This document shows, piece after piece, positions 7,779 to 15,492 of a stretch of DNA of 64,000 bases (positions are counted from its first letter, which is position 1; every line of letters begins with the position of its first letter). Both the position numbers and the translations under genes were made by a program. The stretch is taken from positions 1-64,000 of the forward strand of contig NZ_JASCXN010000033.1 in the NCBI RefSeq assembly GCF_030010625.1, in the 5' to 3' direction. This DNA is from Streptomyces sp. CC208A. GTDB lineage: Bacteria; Actinomycetota; Actinomycetes; Streptomycetales; Streptomycetaceae. The notes beneath the pieces were generated by a model. It worked only from the letters and a program-made list of their open reading frames with translations. It made no database searches and was not told the origin of the DNA.

Positions 7779-7959
7779 CATAAGGACACTCGCCGAGGAG
7801 TACGGCTCGCGTACCGAAGCTGTGCGGTACGCGCTGCTGCACACCTACCGGGAGAAGCTCATCGCACAGGCGAAGGCGGATGCGGAGCGTCTTGCGGCGG
7901 ATCCGGACGACCGGGCCGAGATGCTGGCCATCCAGCGCTTCATGGGCGTCACGGAGTGA
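7735..7959 (+). CDS. Ribbon-helix-helix antitoxin of a MazEF-like module
   Basis: Starting at ATG 7735 the protein has 74 residues: a short N-terminal strand and RHH fold (MGTLNVRTDEAMETAIRTLAEEYGSRTEAVRYALLHTYREKL) and an Ala/Asp-rich tail that would wrap the toxin. No clear Shine-Dalgarno precedes it, and TACGCT a few bases upstream could be a -10 of a leaderless transcript. Its stop overlaps the toxin GTG by 4 bp (GTGA), the coupling usual in toxin-antitoxin pairs. Antitoxins of this type bind their own promoter. Confidence 0.8.
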   Translation: MGTLNVRTDEAMETAIRTLAEEYGSRTEAVRYALLHTYREKLIAQAKADAERLAADPDDRAEMLAIQRFMGVTE

Positions 7960-8276
7960 TCTTCCGGGGGGCGCTCTACGAGCTCAGGGCCATGCCCGGA
8001 GCCCGAGGACACGAACAGCAGGGCCATCGCTATGCGGTAGTGATCCAGTCCGACCGGTTCGCCACCACCGCGGTGACGGTGGCCCTCACGTCGGCGAGCG
8101 CGGGACACGCCGTCTACCGTCCGGAGATCGAGCTCGACGGCAAGACGACGCGGATCCTGACCGACCAGATCCATACGGTCGATCCGAGCCGTCTGGGCGA
8201 CTTCAAGGGAGCCCTTGACGCCGACGAGCTGAGGGACCTGGATCGGGCCCTCATGCTCAAGCTCGGCCTCTTCTGA
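7956..8276 (+). CDS. MazF/PemK-family endoribonuclease toxin
   Basis: The GTG overlaps the antitoxin stop; the protein has 106 residues, the family's normal size. It shows the PemK/MazF pattern: FRGALYELRAMPGARGHEQQGHRYAVVIQSD, a variable strand with VALTSASAG, and LTDQIHTVDPSRLGDFKGALDADELRDLDRALMLKLGL. MazF toxins cleave mRNA at short sequence motifs in the cytosol. The conserved Arg and Thr/Ser region appears intact, so the toxin is probably functional. Confidence 0.85.
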   Translation: MIFRGALYELRAMPGARGHEQQGHRYAVVIQSDRFATTAVTVALTSASAGHAVYRPEIELDGKTTRILTDQIHTVDPSRLGDFKGALDADELRDLDRALMLKLGLF

Positions 8277-8347
8277 TCGGGTCGGGGTTGCCACAACCCG
8301 CCCGCCATGGGGGAGGATGGCGACATCCGTACGAAGGGAAACACCCG

Positions 8348-8884
8348 GTGAGCATCGACCCGTCCTCGATTCCGAATTTCGGGGCACAGCCCCAGCCGCA
8401 GGCAGGACCGGCGGGCCCCGTCGTCCCCGACCAGGACCTCGTGAAGCAGCTCTTGGACCAGATGGAGCTGAAGTACGTCGTCGACGACGAGGGTGACCTC
8501 GCGGCGCCGTGGGAGGACTTCCGCACGTACTTCATGTTCCGTGGCGAGGCCGAGCAGCAGGTGTTCTCGGTGCGCACGTTCTACGACCGTCCGCACGCCG
8601 CCGACGACCGCGCCAAGGTCCTGGACGCGATCGACGACTGGAACCGCCGCACCCTGTGGCCCAAGGTCTACACCCACCTGCACGAGGAGGAGGACGGCTC
8701 CGCCACCCTCCGCCTCATCGGTGAGGCGCAGATGCTGATCGGCACCGGCGTCGCCCTGGAGCACTTCGTCTCCTCCACGGTGAGCTGGGTCCGCGCCTCC
8801 ATCGAGTTCGACAAGTGGATCGTCGAGCAGTCCGGCCTGGTCTCCGCCGAGGAGAAGCCCGAGGACGGCGGCGACGAGGCCTGA
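8348..8884 (+). CDS. YbjN-domain protein
   Basis: GTG 8348 gives 178 residues. The core (WEDFRTYFMFRGEAEQQVFSVRTFYDRPHAADDRAKVLDAIDDWNRRTLWPKVYTH) matches the YbjN or type III secretion chaperone-like fold found in conserved Streptomyces proteins of unknown role. The N-terminus is Pro/Gln-rich and the C-terminus acidic. The cellular function is unknown. A strong hairpin follows, separating it from the convergent aminotransferase remnant. Confidence 0.8.
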   Translation: MSIDPSSIPNFGAQPQPQAGPAGPVVPDQDLVKQLLDQMELKYVVDDEGDLAAPWEDFRTYFMFRGEAEQQVFSVRTFYDRPHAADDRAKVLDAIDDWNRRTLWPKVYTHLHEEEDGSATLRLIGEAQMLIGTGVALEHFVSSTVSWVRASIEFDKWIVEQSGLVSAEEKPEDGGDEA

Positions 8885-8900
8885 GCCTCCCCGCACCACC

Positions 8901-8938
8901 CGGAAGCCGGCCCTCCCTCTCGGGAGGGCCGGCTTCCG
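8901..8938. terminator. Hairpin terminator after the YbjN gene
   Basis: Perfect 17-bp arms (8901-8917 and 8922-8938) with a 4-nt loop lie between the YbjN gene and the minus-strand remnant ending at 8944. It was probably the shared terminator of YbjN and the original aminotransferase gene. Confidence 0.85.
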
Positions 8939-8943
8939 GCGTC

Positions 8944-9381
8944 TCAGGCCGGCCGCTTGAGCCGGTCCACCGCCTCCTGGAGGACTTCGGTCTTCTTGCA
9001 GAAGGCGAACCGGACGAAGAGGGAGCCCGCCTCCCGGTGGTCGTAGAAGACGGCGTTCGGGATGGCGACCACCCCGGCCCGCTCCGGCAGCGAACGGCAG
9101 AAGGCGAAGCCGTCGGTGGCGCCGAGGGGACGGATGTCGGTGGTGACGAAGTACGTCCCCGCCGGCCGGTACACCGCGAACCCGGCCTGCGCGAGCCCCC
9201 CGCTCAGCAGGTCCCGCTTGGCCCGGAGGCCGGCGCGCAGCCCGTCGTAGTACGTGTCGGGCAGGCGCAGCGCCTCGGCGACCGCGTACTGGAACGGCCC
9301 GGACGAGACGTAGGTGAGGAACTGCTTCGCCGGGCGGACGGCCGCGGTCAGCTCCTGGCTCGCCGTGGTCCAGCCGACTCC
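8944..9381 (-). pseudogene. 3' fragment of a class I/II aminotransferase gene
   Basis: About 145 codons match residues 257-401 of the intact aminotransferase at 11331-12536 (roughly 70% identical by eye), from VGW to the end (RFAFCKKTEVLQEAVDRL). The catalytic Lys and the whole N-terminal two thirds are missing; homology stops abruptly near 9381. The frame runs on upstream into antisense of the Phd gene without meaning. Position next to the YbjN terminator suggests this is the 3' end of the original gene, with the segment up to about 11.3 kb inserted later. Divergence from the intact copy argues against a very recent tandem duplication. Confidence 0.85.
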
Positions 9382-9456
9382 GCGTCCACTCACCTGATTT
9401 CTGGGGCCGACTGGTTGAGCATGGCAGTCAGAACACAGTCCGATTACAGTCTGAGT

Positions 9457-9942
9457 ATGGGCATCGTGTACTCGGCATCGGAATCGGAATCCGTATCGTT
9501 CACTGATCTGTCCCGGAACCCGAAGGCGGTCGCCGCGAGGGCCGCCGCCTTGGGACGCCTCCGTGTCACGCACCGGGACGCGCCCGACATGGTGCTGACC
9601 ACGGCCGTACACGCGGAGCGCACCGAGGAGAACCTGACCATCGCGTCCCGACTGTTCCTTGCACTGATGAAGCAGGACGGCGGCGCGGGGTCGCTTCTGC
9701 TCGCATTGCCCGAGGTGTTCCCCTGGGTGCGTCACCTGGACGACGAGGAGGTCCGGGCATTCACCGTCGAGCTCCTGGACGCGCTGTCCGACGCCGCCGA
9801 GCTGGGCGCCAGGGAGGCTGTGCATCGGGCGATCGTCTCGTGGCGGGCGACCGCCCGCATCAACGCCGATCCCGACCAGCTCAGGGAAGCGCTCCGCCCA
9901 CTCGGCGATGTCGATCTAGGCCCGGTCGAGGTGCACGAGTGA
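9457..9942 (+). CDS. Phd/YefM-like antitoxin, long form
   Basis: ATG 9457 gives 161 residues; an ATG at 9421 is the alternative. The N-terminus has the prevent-host-death pattern (ESVSFTDLSRNPKAVAARAAALGRLRVTHRDAPDMVLTTA), a DNA-binding and dimerisation fold. It is longer than usual: about 90 further helical residues could hold the toxin-neutralising part. Three CAGTC motifs at 9424, 9436 and 9446 just upstream may form an operator. The stop overlaps the next GTG (GTGA), so the two genes are coupled. Confidence 0.78.
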   Translation: MGIVYSASESESVSFTDLSRNPKAVAARAAALGRLRVTHRDAPDMVLTTAVHAERTEENLTIASRLFLALMKQDGGAGSLLLALPEVFPWVRHLDDEEVRAFTVELLDALSDAAELGAREAVHRAIVSWRATARINADPDQLREALRPLGDVDLGPVEVHE

Positions 9943-10289
9943 GCCCGAAGAAAGGAGATCGGGTCAGTGTCCCTCCGCTGAGCGGCTGGAATGTCATCTA
10001 CGGGACGACGGAGGCCGCGACCGGCTGGGAGGAACCGTGCCGGGTGGCGCTGCCGAACGCGCATCGCTGTCTGGAGGCCCTTCGTACGGACCCGCTGTCG
10101 CGGTCCCACCGGAACCGTCAGCACCAGCTCCGAGGCAGGCATGCCACCAGGGAATGGAAGGGCTCCGAGCTGGAGCAGTGGGAGTACGAGATCACCAGTG
10201 GCGGCCGGGTCCGCTACCTGGTCAGCCCGGAAACCTCGACCGTGATCCTCGTGTACGCCTCTCCGCGGCATCCGAAGGACACCGAATAG
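9939..10289 (+). CDS. RelE/ParE-like toxin candidate
   Basis: The GTG overlaps the antitoxin stop, giving 116 residues. The C-terminal half (ELEQWEYEITSGGRVRYLVSPETSTVILVYASPRHPK) has the strand pattern and basic residues of the RelE/ParE fold, where a protein cleaves ribosome-bound mRNA or blocks gyrase. The N-terminal part (GWNVIYGTTEAATGWEE) fits a first strand and helix. Family assignment rests on fold pattern and on the coupled Phd-like gene; the exact target is not readable. Confidence 0.7.
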   Translation: MSPKKGDRVSVPPLSGWNVIYGTTEAATGWEEPCRVALPNAHRCLEALRTDPLSRSHRNRQHQLRGRHATREWKGSELEQWEYEITSGGRVRYLVSPETSTVILVYASPRHPKDTE

Positions 10290-10366
10290 CCTCAGCGGGC
10301 AGAGGACCAGCCCCTTGAAGCCGGCCGCTCTCCGGCCCTCCTCCCGGTGCCGCCGACGGTGGGCCG

Positions 10367-11170
10367 TCAGCGGAAGACCCGCTCGGCCGCCTCCCGGATC
10401 GTGCCCGCCAGTGTTTCGGGGGCTGTGCGGTGAGCAGTGTGTCCCTGCCCGGGGAGCGTGACGACCCGCGTGTTCGGCAGGGCGACCGCCAGGTCGGCCA
10501 GTCGCTCCCTCAGATGGGCCGGACTTCTGTCACCCTCGACCAGTGTGGTCGGCACGTCGAGCCCCCTGAAGCGGTCGACGCCGACCCCGAGCGCGTCAAG
10601 CGCGTCGATGTCGGCGAGCCCCGCTGCCACCTTCGCGGTGAACGCGGTCCGCGCCTTCGGGTCCACGATCAGCCCTTCAGCCGGCTCCGCGGGCTCTTGG
10701 GCGATGTCACGCAGATGGATCCGCAACGCCTCGCGAGGATCTCCCGCGGCGAGGGCCTCGCGGGCGCGTCGGGCCGCTTCCGCTCCGACCAACGACCGGG
10801 TGGGTACCGGAGGTTCGTAGAGGAACAGGCCTGCGAACGTCCTGGGCGCCTGCACAGCGGCTTCCAGCGCGGCGACCGCCCCCGAGGAGTGTCCGACGAG
10901 GAGCACGGGTCCGTCGAGGAGTCCGGTGATCGCGAGAATGTCCGCAGCCTCGACGGCCATCGAGTACGCAGGCGGAACACTCGTCCCGGGAACGTAGATG
11001 CGACGGGCGACCCTGACCACCCGGAAATCGTCGATCAGCGACCGCAGGACGCCATCCCAGGACCTGGCGCTCTCACCGCCTCCGTGGACGAGGAGCACCG
11101 TCGGCCCTCCGCCGTCATCGAGCGCTGTGATGGGCGTGCCGTCAGCCGACGTCGCGAGAAGCTCAGCCAT
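10367..11170 (-). CDS. Alpha/beta hydrolase
   Basis: From ATG 11170 the protein has 267 residues with an oxyanion HGGGES segment, the nucleophile elbow GHSSGA, and a C-terminal GQGHTAHR supplying the catalytic His. The acid is probably the Asp of EGDRSPAH. It resembles small esterase or haloperoxidase-like hydrolases; the substrate is unknown. There is no strong ribosome site before the chosen ATG, so the start is less certain. It lies inside the segment separating the aminotransferase fragment from the intact gene, and may be cargo of that insertion. Confidence 0.8.
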   Translation of the reverse strand: MAELLATSADGTPITALDDGGGPTVLLVHGGGESARSWDGVLRSLIDDFRVVRVARRIYVPGTSVPPAYSMAVEAADILAITGLLDGPVLLVGHSSGAVAALEAAVQAPRTFAGLFLYEPPVPTRSLVGAEAARRAREALAAGDPREALRIHLRDIAQEPAEPAEGLIVDPKARTAFTAKVAAGLADIDALDALGVGVDRFRGLDVPTTLVEGDRSPAHLRERLADLAVALPNTRVVTLPGQGHTAHRTAPETLAGTIREAAERVFR

Positions 11171-11330
11171 GCGTACAAGCGTGCGGCGTCCTGCGGGCGG
11201 TGAGCAACCGCCACGGTCCGCCCGCCCGGACCTCCCCGAGCGGGCGACACCGCCACCGCACCCTTCGAGTACGGACCTCAGCGGTTCGGCAGCACTCGGT
11301 GGGCTCATCCGGAACGAAGGAGATGCCAGT

Positions 11331-12536
11331 TCAGGACGCCAAGCGACGCAGACGGGCGGTGGCCTCTTGAAGCACGTCGGTCTTCTTGCAGAAGGCGAAG
11401 CGGACCTGGGTGCGGCCGGTGTCGGGGTCGTCGTAGAAGACGGAGTTGGGGATGGCGACGACGCCGCAGCGTTCGGGGAGGGCGCGGCAGAAGGCGTGGG
11501 CGTCCTTCTCGCCGAGGGGAGTGATGTCGGTGGTGATGAAGTAGGTGCCCTGGGGCTGGTAGACCTCGAACCCGGCGGCGCGCAGGCCGTCGCCGAGCAG
11601 GTCGCGCTTGCGTCGCAGGTCGGCGCGGAGGTTGTCGTAGTACGTGTCGGGGAGGCGGAGCGCTTCGGCGATCGCGTACTGGAAGGGGCCCGAGCCGACG
11701 TAGGTCAGGTACTGCTTGGCGGTCCGGACGGCGGTCACGAGCTCCCGTGTGCCGGTAGCCCAGCCGACCTTCCAGCCGGTGAAGGAGTACGTCTTGCCGG
11801 CCGAGCCGATGGTGACGGTCCGCTCGCGCATGCCGGGCAGGGTCGCGATCGGCAGATGGGCGGCGCCGTCGAAGACCAGGTGCTCGTAGACCTCGTCGGT
11901 GACGACCAGGAGGTCCCGTTCGACGGCCAGTTCGGCGACGGCGGTGAGCTCGGCCCGGGTGAGGACGGTGCCGGTGGGGTTGTGCGGGGTGTTGAGGAGG
12001 ATCAGGCGGGTGCGGGGGGTGACGGCGGCCCGCAGCTCGTCGAGGTCGAGGACGAAGCGTCCATCAGCGGCTCCGCCGCGGGGGCCCTCGTGGGGGCGGA
12101 GGGTGACGGGGACGCGGGTGCCGCCAGCCATCGCCACGCAGGCCGCGTACGAGTCGTAGTACGGCTCCAGGGCGATGACCTCGTCGCCGGGCCCGACCAG
12201 GGCCAGCAGGCTCGCCGCGATGGCCTCGGTGGCGCCCGCGGTGACCAGGACCTCGGTGTCGGGGTCGTACTCCAGGCCGTAGCGGGCGCGCTGGTGGTCG
12301 GCGATCGCGGTGCGCAGTTCGGGGATGCCCGGGCCCGGCGGGTACTGGTTGCCGCGGCCCTCGCGCAGGGCCCGTACCGCCGCCTCGCGCACCTCCTCGG
12401 GGCCGTCGGTGTCGGGGAAGCCCTGACCGAGGTTGATCGCCCCGGTCCTTGCGGCGAGCGCGGACATCTCGGCGAAGATCGTCGTCCCGAACTCCGCGAG
12501 CCGGCGGTTGAGCGGCGCACTTGTCATGGCGGTCAT
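11331..12536 (-). CDS. PLP-dependent class I/II aminotransferase
   Basis: This complete 401-residue enzyme has the fold type I order: LGQGFPDTDGP near residue 36, NQYPPGPGIPELR (63-75), LNTPHNPTG (181-189), VTDEVYEHL, and the PLP lysine K248 in GSAGKTYSF, followed by GWKVGW. The NQY-type N-terminal pattern and FPD motif fit kynurenine/glutamine or succinyldiaminopimelate-type aminotransferases. It acts in the cytosol; the substrate is not fixed by sequence. A diverged copy of its last 145 codons is present at 8944-9381. Confidence 0.92.
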   Translation of the reverse strand: MTAMTSAPLNRRLAEFGTTIFAEMSALAARTGAINLGQGFPDTDGPEEVREAAVRALREGRGNQYPPGPGIPELRTAIADHQRARYGLEYDPDTEVLVTAGATEAIAASLLALVGPGDEVIALEPYYDSYAACVAMAGGTRVPVTLRPHEGPRGGAADGRFVLDLDELRAAVTPRTRLILLNTPHNPTGTVLTRAELTAVAELAVERDLLVVTDEVYEHLVFDGAAHLPIATLPGMRERTVTIGSAGKTYSFTGWKVGWATGTRELVTAVRTAKQYLTYVGSGPFQYAIAEALRLPDTYYDNLRADLRRKRDLLGDGLRAAGFEVYQPQGTYFITTDITPLGEKDAHAFCRALPERCGVVAIPNSVFYDDPDTGRTQVRFAFCKKTDVLQEATARLRRLAS

Positions 12537-12642
12537 CCTGGGCCGAAGCTCTGGACTTCCTCAAGTGCGCTTTGGCGTCGGCGCGGGGTGGGAATCCCCC
12601 GGGCAGAGGCGGCAGGGCGCCGCCGGACGGGGGACGAGGACG

Positions 12643-12810
12643 ATGGAATTCCTGATCGTGGTGGTCATGGTCGTCGTGGTGGTCGGCCTGATGATGGCCG
12701 GCTCCGGCGGCGGGAAGAAGAAGCGGCGCGGCGGCTGGTCCGGTGGGAGCGGGGGTGGCGGCTGCGGCGGGTCCGGCTGTGGGGGCGGCGGCTGCGGCGG
12801 GGGCGACTGA
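12643..12810 (+). CDS. Small membrane peptide with Gly/Cys-rich tail
   Basis: ATG 12643 gives 55 residues: one hydrophobic segment (MEFLIVVVMVVVVVGLMMAG), a basic patch GKKKRRGG, and a Gly-rich tail with three Cys in CGG repeats ending GGGD. Topology by the positive-inside rule puts the Cys-rich tail in the cytosol. No family is recognised. Such tails occur in small actinobacterial membrane proteins and could bind metal or form disulfides. It is divergent from the aminotransferase 106 bp away. Confidence 0.6.
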   Translation: MEFLIVVVMVVVVVGLMMAGSGGGKKKRRGGWSGGSGGGGCGGSGCGGGGCGGGD

Positions 12811-12900
12811 CGGGGCAACGGGCCCGGGACGAGGCGGGATTGGCGTTCTTCCGGGCCCCGTCGGCCGCGCGGCGATCGATTTCGCTTGAACAAGTGAACT

Positions 12901-12960
12901 GAAAGGTCCCCGAAGGGGATGGAAACCGCAGCAAGTTGGGTAAAAAGGCTGCGGGTCGTC
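12901..12960 (+). ncRNA. Candidate structured leader RNA (two hairpins)
   Basis: In the 305-bp gap between 12810 and 13116 there is TCCCCGAAGGGGA (12907-12919) and, after GGAAA, a 7-bp stem CCGCAGC/GCTGCGG (12926-12932 with 12948-12954) closing a 15-nt loop containing GGGTAAAAAG. The segment is richer in A than its surroundings, a frequent sign of structured RNA here. No known riboswitch class fits by eye. The rest of the gap (12960-13115) is C-rich without visible structure. Confidence 0.35.
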
Positions 12961-13115
12961 CGGAGTCCGTGGTTCTCTCGCTCCTGACAGAGACAGCCCT
13001 CGGACCGTGTGTGGACCCGAGCCGGCGACCCCGCACCCCCGCCCCCCACTCCTGCCGCTATCCCCTCCGGGGCGCCCCCGGCCCACCCGTCAAACCGTGT
13101 TTGCGGAGCCGACCC

Positions 13116-13634
13116 ATGCTCACCACCCTGAAGACCTCCTACACCGACACGCGCGCGGCCGACCTGGCCTGGGCGCTGGGCCGCGAGCCGCTGCCCGCGC
13201 TCGCCGTGCTCGACCTCGAACTCTCCGGCGCCAAGCTCCAGTTGAGGCTCCTTGGCGCCTCCCACCAGGTCCTGCTGGAGGAGGCGGGCCGCAACTGCTC
13301 CGAGACCGTCGCCTGCATGCCGGGCAGCAGCACCCCGCTGCCGCTCGGCGTCTCCAAACGCATCGGCGAATGGGAGTACGAATTCGCCGCGCGGGTCGAG
13401 ACGCTCACGCAGGGCTCCTTCGCGGGCCGGGCGCAGGAGCTGCTCGCGCTGGTCGCCGACCACCCCCACGGCCTGGCCGGCACCTTCCCCGGCTCGCCGC
13501 ACGCCTTCACCGCGATGCTGGCGCAGCGTCACGAGGGGCAGGTGCGGTGGCGGACCTGGCACGCCTACCCACAGGAAGGACAGCTCGTGGTCACCCGCAC
13601 CAGGATCGGCGCCCGGATGCCCGCCACACTCTGA
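13116..13634 (+). CDS. DUF2617 family protein
   Basis: ATG 13116 gives 172 residues matching the conserved actinobacterial DUF2617 layout: MLTTLKTSYTDTRAADLAWALGREPLPALAVLDLEL, a region rich in hydrophobic strands, and a C-terminal RWRTWHAYPQEGQLVVTRTR. It is soluble and without known catalytic residues; the function is unknown. The long untranslated stretch before it holds the candidate RNA structure at 12901-12960. Confidence 0.82.
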   Translation: MLTTLKTSYTDTRAADLAWALGREPLPALAVLDLELSGAKLQLRLLGASHQVLLEEAGRNCSETVACMPGSSTPLPLGVSKRIGEWEYEFAARVETLTQGSFAGRAQELLALVADHPHGLAGTFPGSPHAFTAMLAQRHEGQVRWRTWHAYPQEGQLVVTRTRIGARMPATL

Positions 13635-13726
13635 ACGCCCTGCGTGGTCCGACGCGCCTCCTTCCGCCCCAGGTGCACTCGTGTGGGTGACAAGGGGCGA
13701 GGGGTTCGTGACGTAGCGTTACGGTC

Positions 13727-15421
13727 ATGATCGAGCCGACCGCGACCCTGTCACCCCCGAGGGTGCGACGCCGACCGCCGCCGCGGCCGCGCGACAGGAT
13801 GCGGTGGCCGGTCCTCGTCGTCGTCTTCGTCTGCGCCGCCTGCGGCCTCGTCTACGAGCTCGAACTCGTCGCCCTCGCCTCGTACCTGCTCGGCGACTCG
13901 GTCACGCAGGCGTCCGTCGTGCTCTCCGTGATGGTCTTCGCGATGGGCCTGGGCTCGCTCCTCGCCAAGCGGCTGCGCTGCCGTGCCGCCGTCGGCTTCG
14001 GCCTGGTCGAGGGCGCGCTCGCGCTCATCGGCGGCACCTCGGCCCTGGTGCTGTACGCCTGCTTCGCCTGGTTCGGCGAATCGCGCTGGGTGCTCGTGGC
14101 CTTCTCGCTCTCCATCGGGGTGCTCGTCGGCGCGGAGATCCCGCTCCTCATGTCCCTCATACAGCGGGTGCCGGAACGGTCCGCCGCCACCGGCGGGCCG
14201 GGCCGGCCCGGCCGGTCGGGGCGGTCCCGTCCGGCCCGCGACCCCGACGACGCGGCCGGCACGGTCGCCGACCTCTTCGCCGCCGACTACGTGGGCGCGC
14301 TCGTCGGCGGCCTCGCCTTCCCCTTCCTGCTGCTGCCCTGGCTCGGCCAGCTGAGCGGCGCACTCGTCACCGGCGCGGTCAACGCGGTGGCGGGCGCGGC
14401 GCTGGTGCTCTGGCTCTTCCGCCACGACCTCACCACGCGTGGCCGCGCGCTCGTCGTCGGCGTCAACGTCGCCGTCCTCGCCGTCCTCGCCACCGCGACC
14501 GCCCTCGTCGGCGACTTCGAGGAGGCCGCCCGCCGGGCCGTGTACGGGGAGCGGGTGCGGGTCGCCGTCCACACCGAGCTCCAGGAGGTCGTGGTCACCG
14601 GCGGCCCCGAGGGCCCGCCCGACCTCTACCTCGACGGCCGGCTGCGGGTCGCCGGAGAGGACGAGTACCGCTACCACGAGGCGCTCGTCCACCCCGCGAT
14701 GAACGGGCCGCACGCGCGCGTCCTCGTCGTCGGCGGCGGCGACGGCCTCGCCGCCCGCGAGGTGCTCCGCTACGGCGACGTCCGCTCCGTCACCGTCGTC
14801 GAGATCGACCCCGGCGTCGTCCGGCTCGCCCGCACCGACCCCGCGCTCGCCGCCCTCAACGAGCAGGCCTTCCACGACCCGCGCGTGCGGGTCGTCCACG
14901 CCGACGCCTTCCACTGGCTGAGGGCCTCCGCCGACCGCGTGCAGGAACGGTACGACGTGGTGGTCTCCGACCTGCCCGACCCCGGGATCACCCCCAGCAC
15001 CAAGCTGTACGCCCAGGAGTTCTACGGCCTCGCCGCCCGCGTCCTCGCCGACGGCGGCCGGCTCGTCGTGCACGCCGGATCCGCCACCGACCGGCCCCGC
15101 ACCTACTGGACCGCCGACGCCACCCTGCGCGCCGCCGGTTACGCCACCCGGCCCTACAGCGCCGAGGGCCGCGCCCCCGGCTTCGCCGCGGGACCCGACC
15201 GGGCCGACGGGGCCGGCGGCACCCGCCGCGAACCCGACGACTGGGGCTTCCTGCTCGCCGTCCGCGGCGACCGGCCGCCCGCCCTCGGACTCGCCCCGGA
15301 CGCGCCCCCGCTCCGCTCCCTCGCCCCCCGCGACCTGCCCGCCGCCGCCCGCCGCGCCGAACGCACCCGGATCGGCGGACTGCCGCCCTCGACGCTGATC
15401 CACCCCCGGTACGGCCACTGA
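13727..15421 (+). CDS. Membrane polyamine aminopropyltransferase (spermidine synthase-like)
   Basis: This 564-residue protein joins an N-terminal membrane domain (about residues 25-260, with some seven hydrophobic segments) to a C-terminal spermidine synthase domain. The latter shows LYLDGRLRVAGEDEYRYHEALVHPAM, the nucleotide loop VLVVGGGDGLAAREVLRY and the catalytic-site motif VVSDLPDP. Such proteins transfer aminopropyl groups from decarboxylated S-adenosylmethionine, though the true substrate of the membrane form is uncertain. The 3' end carries a duplicated stop-codon segment (15409-15442). Confidence 0.9.
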   Translation: MIEPTATLSPPRVRRRPPPRPRDRMRWPVLVVVFVCAACGLVYELELVALASYLLGDSVTQASVVLSVMVFAMGLGSLLAKRLRCRAAVGFGLVEGALALIGGTSALVLYACFAWFGESRWVLVAFSLSIGVLVGAEIPLLMSLIQRVPERSAATGGPGRPGRSGRSRPARDPDDAAGTVADLFAADYVGALVGGLAFPFLLLPWLGQLSGALVTGAVNAVAGAALVLWLFRHDLTTRGRALVVGVNVAVLAVLATATALVGDFEEAARRAVYGERVRVAVHTELQEVVVTGGPEGPPDLYLDGRLRVAGEDEYRYHEALVHPAMNGPHARVLVVGGGDGLAAREVLRYGDVRSVTVVEIDPGVVRLARTDPALAALNEQAFHDPRVRVVHADAFHWLRASADRVQERYDVVVSDLPDPGITPSTKLYAQEFYGLAARVLADGGRLVVHAGSATDRPRTYWTADATLRAAGYATRPYSAEGRAPGFAAGPDRADGAGGTRREPDDWGFLLAVRGDRPPALGLAPDAPPLRSLAPRDLPAAARRAERTRIGGLPPSTLIHPRYGH

Positions 15422-15442
15422 GTCCCGCGTACGGCCACTGAG
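15409..15442. repeat. Direct repeat spanning the stop codon
   Basis: GTACGGCCACTGAG occurs at 15409-15422 and again at 15429-15442 (20-bp period). The first copy holds the TGA of the spermidine synthase-like gene; the second repeats the last codons and stop. Confidence 0.9.
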
Positions 15443-15492
15443 CGGGGGACAACGGGCGACGCGGGGCGCCCCGCTGAGTAGGCTCGTTTCCC

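Noticed and set aside
5071..7842. Minus-strand open frame of 923 codons opposite clpB
   Set aside because: It is a shadow of clpB from third-position GC bias. The clpB frame has full domain and motif support.
9381..9825. Upstream continuation of the aminotransferase fragment frame
   Set aside because: It runs antisense to the Phd antitoxin gene and shows no aminotransferase motifs.
12905..12926. CRISPR-repeat-like sequence with GATGGAAAC end
   Set aside because: Only one copy, no spacers and no cas genes nearby, so no array can be called.
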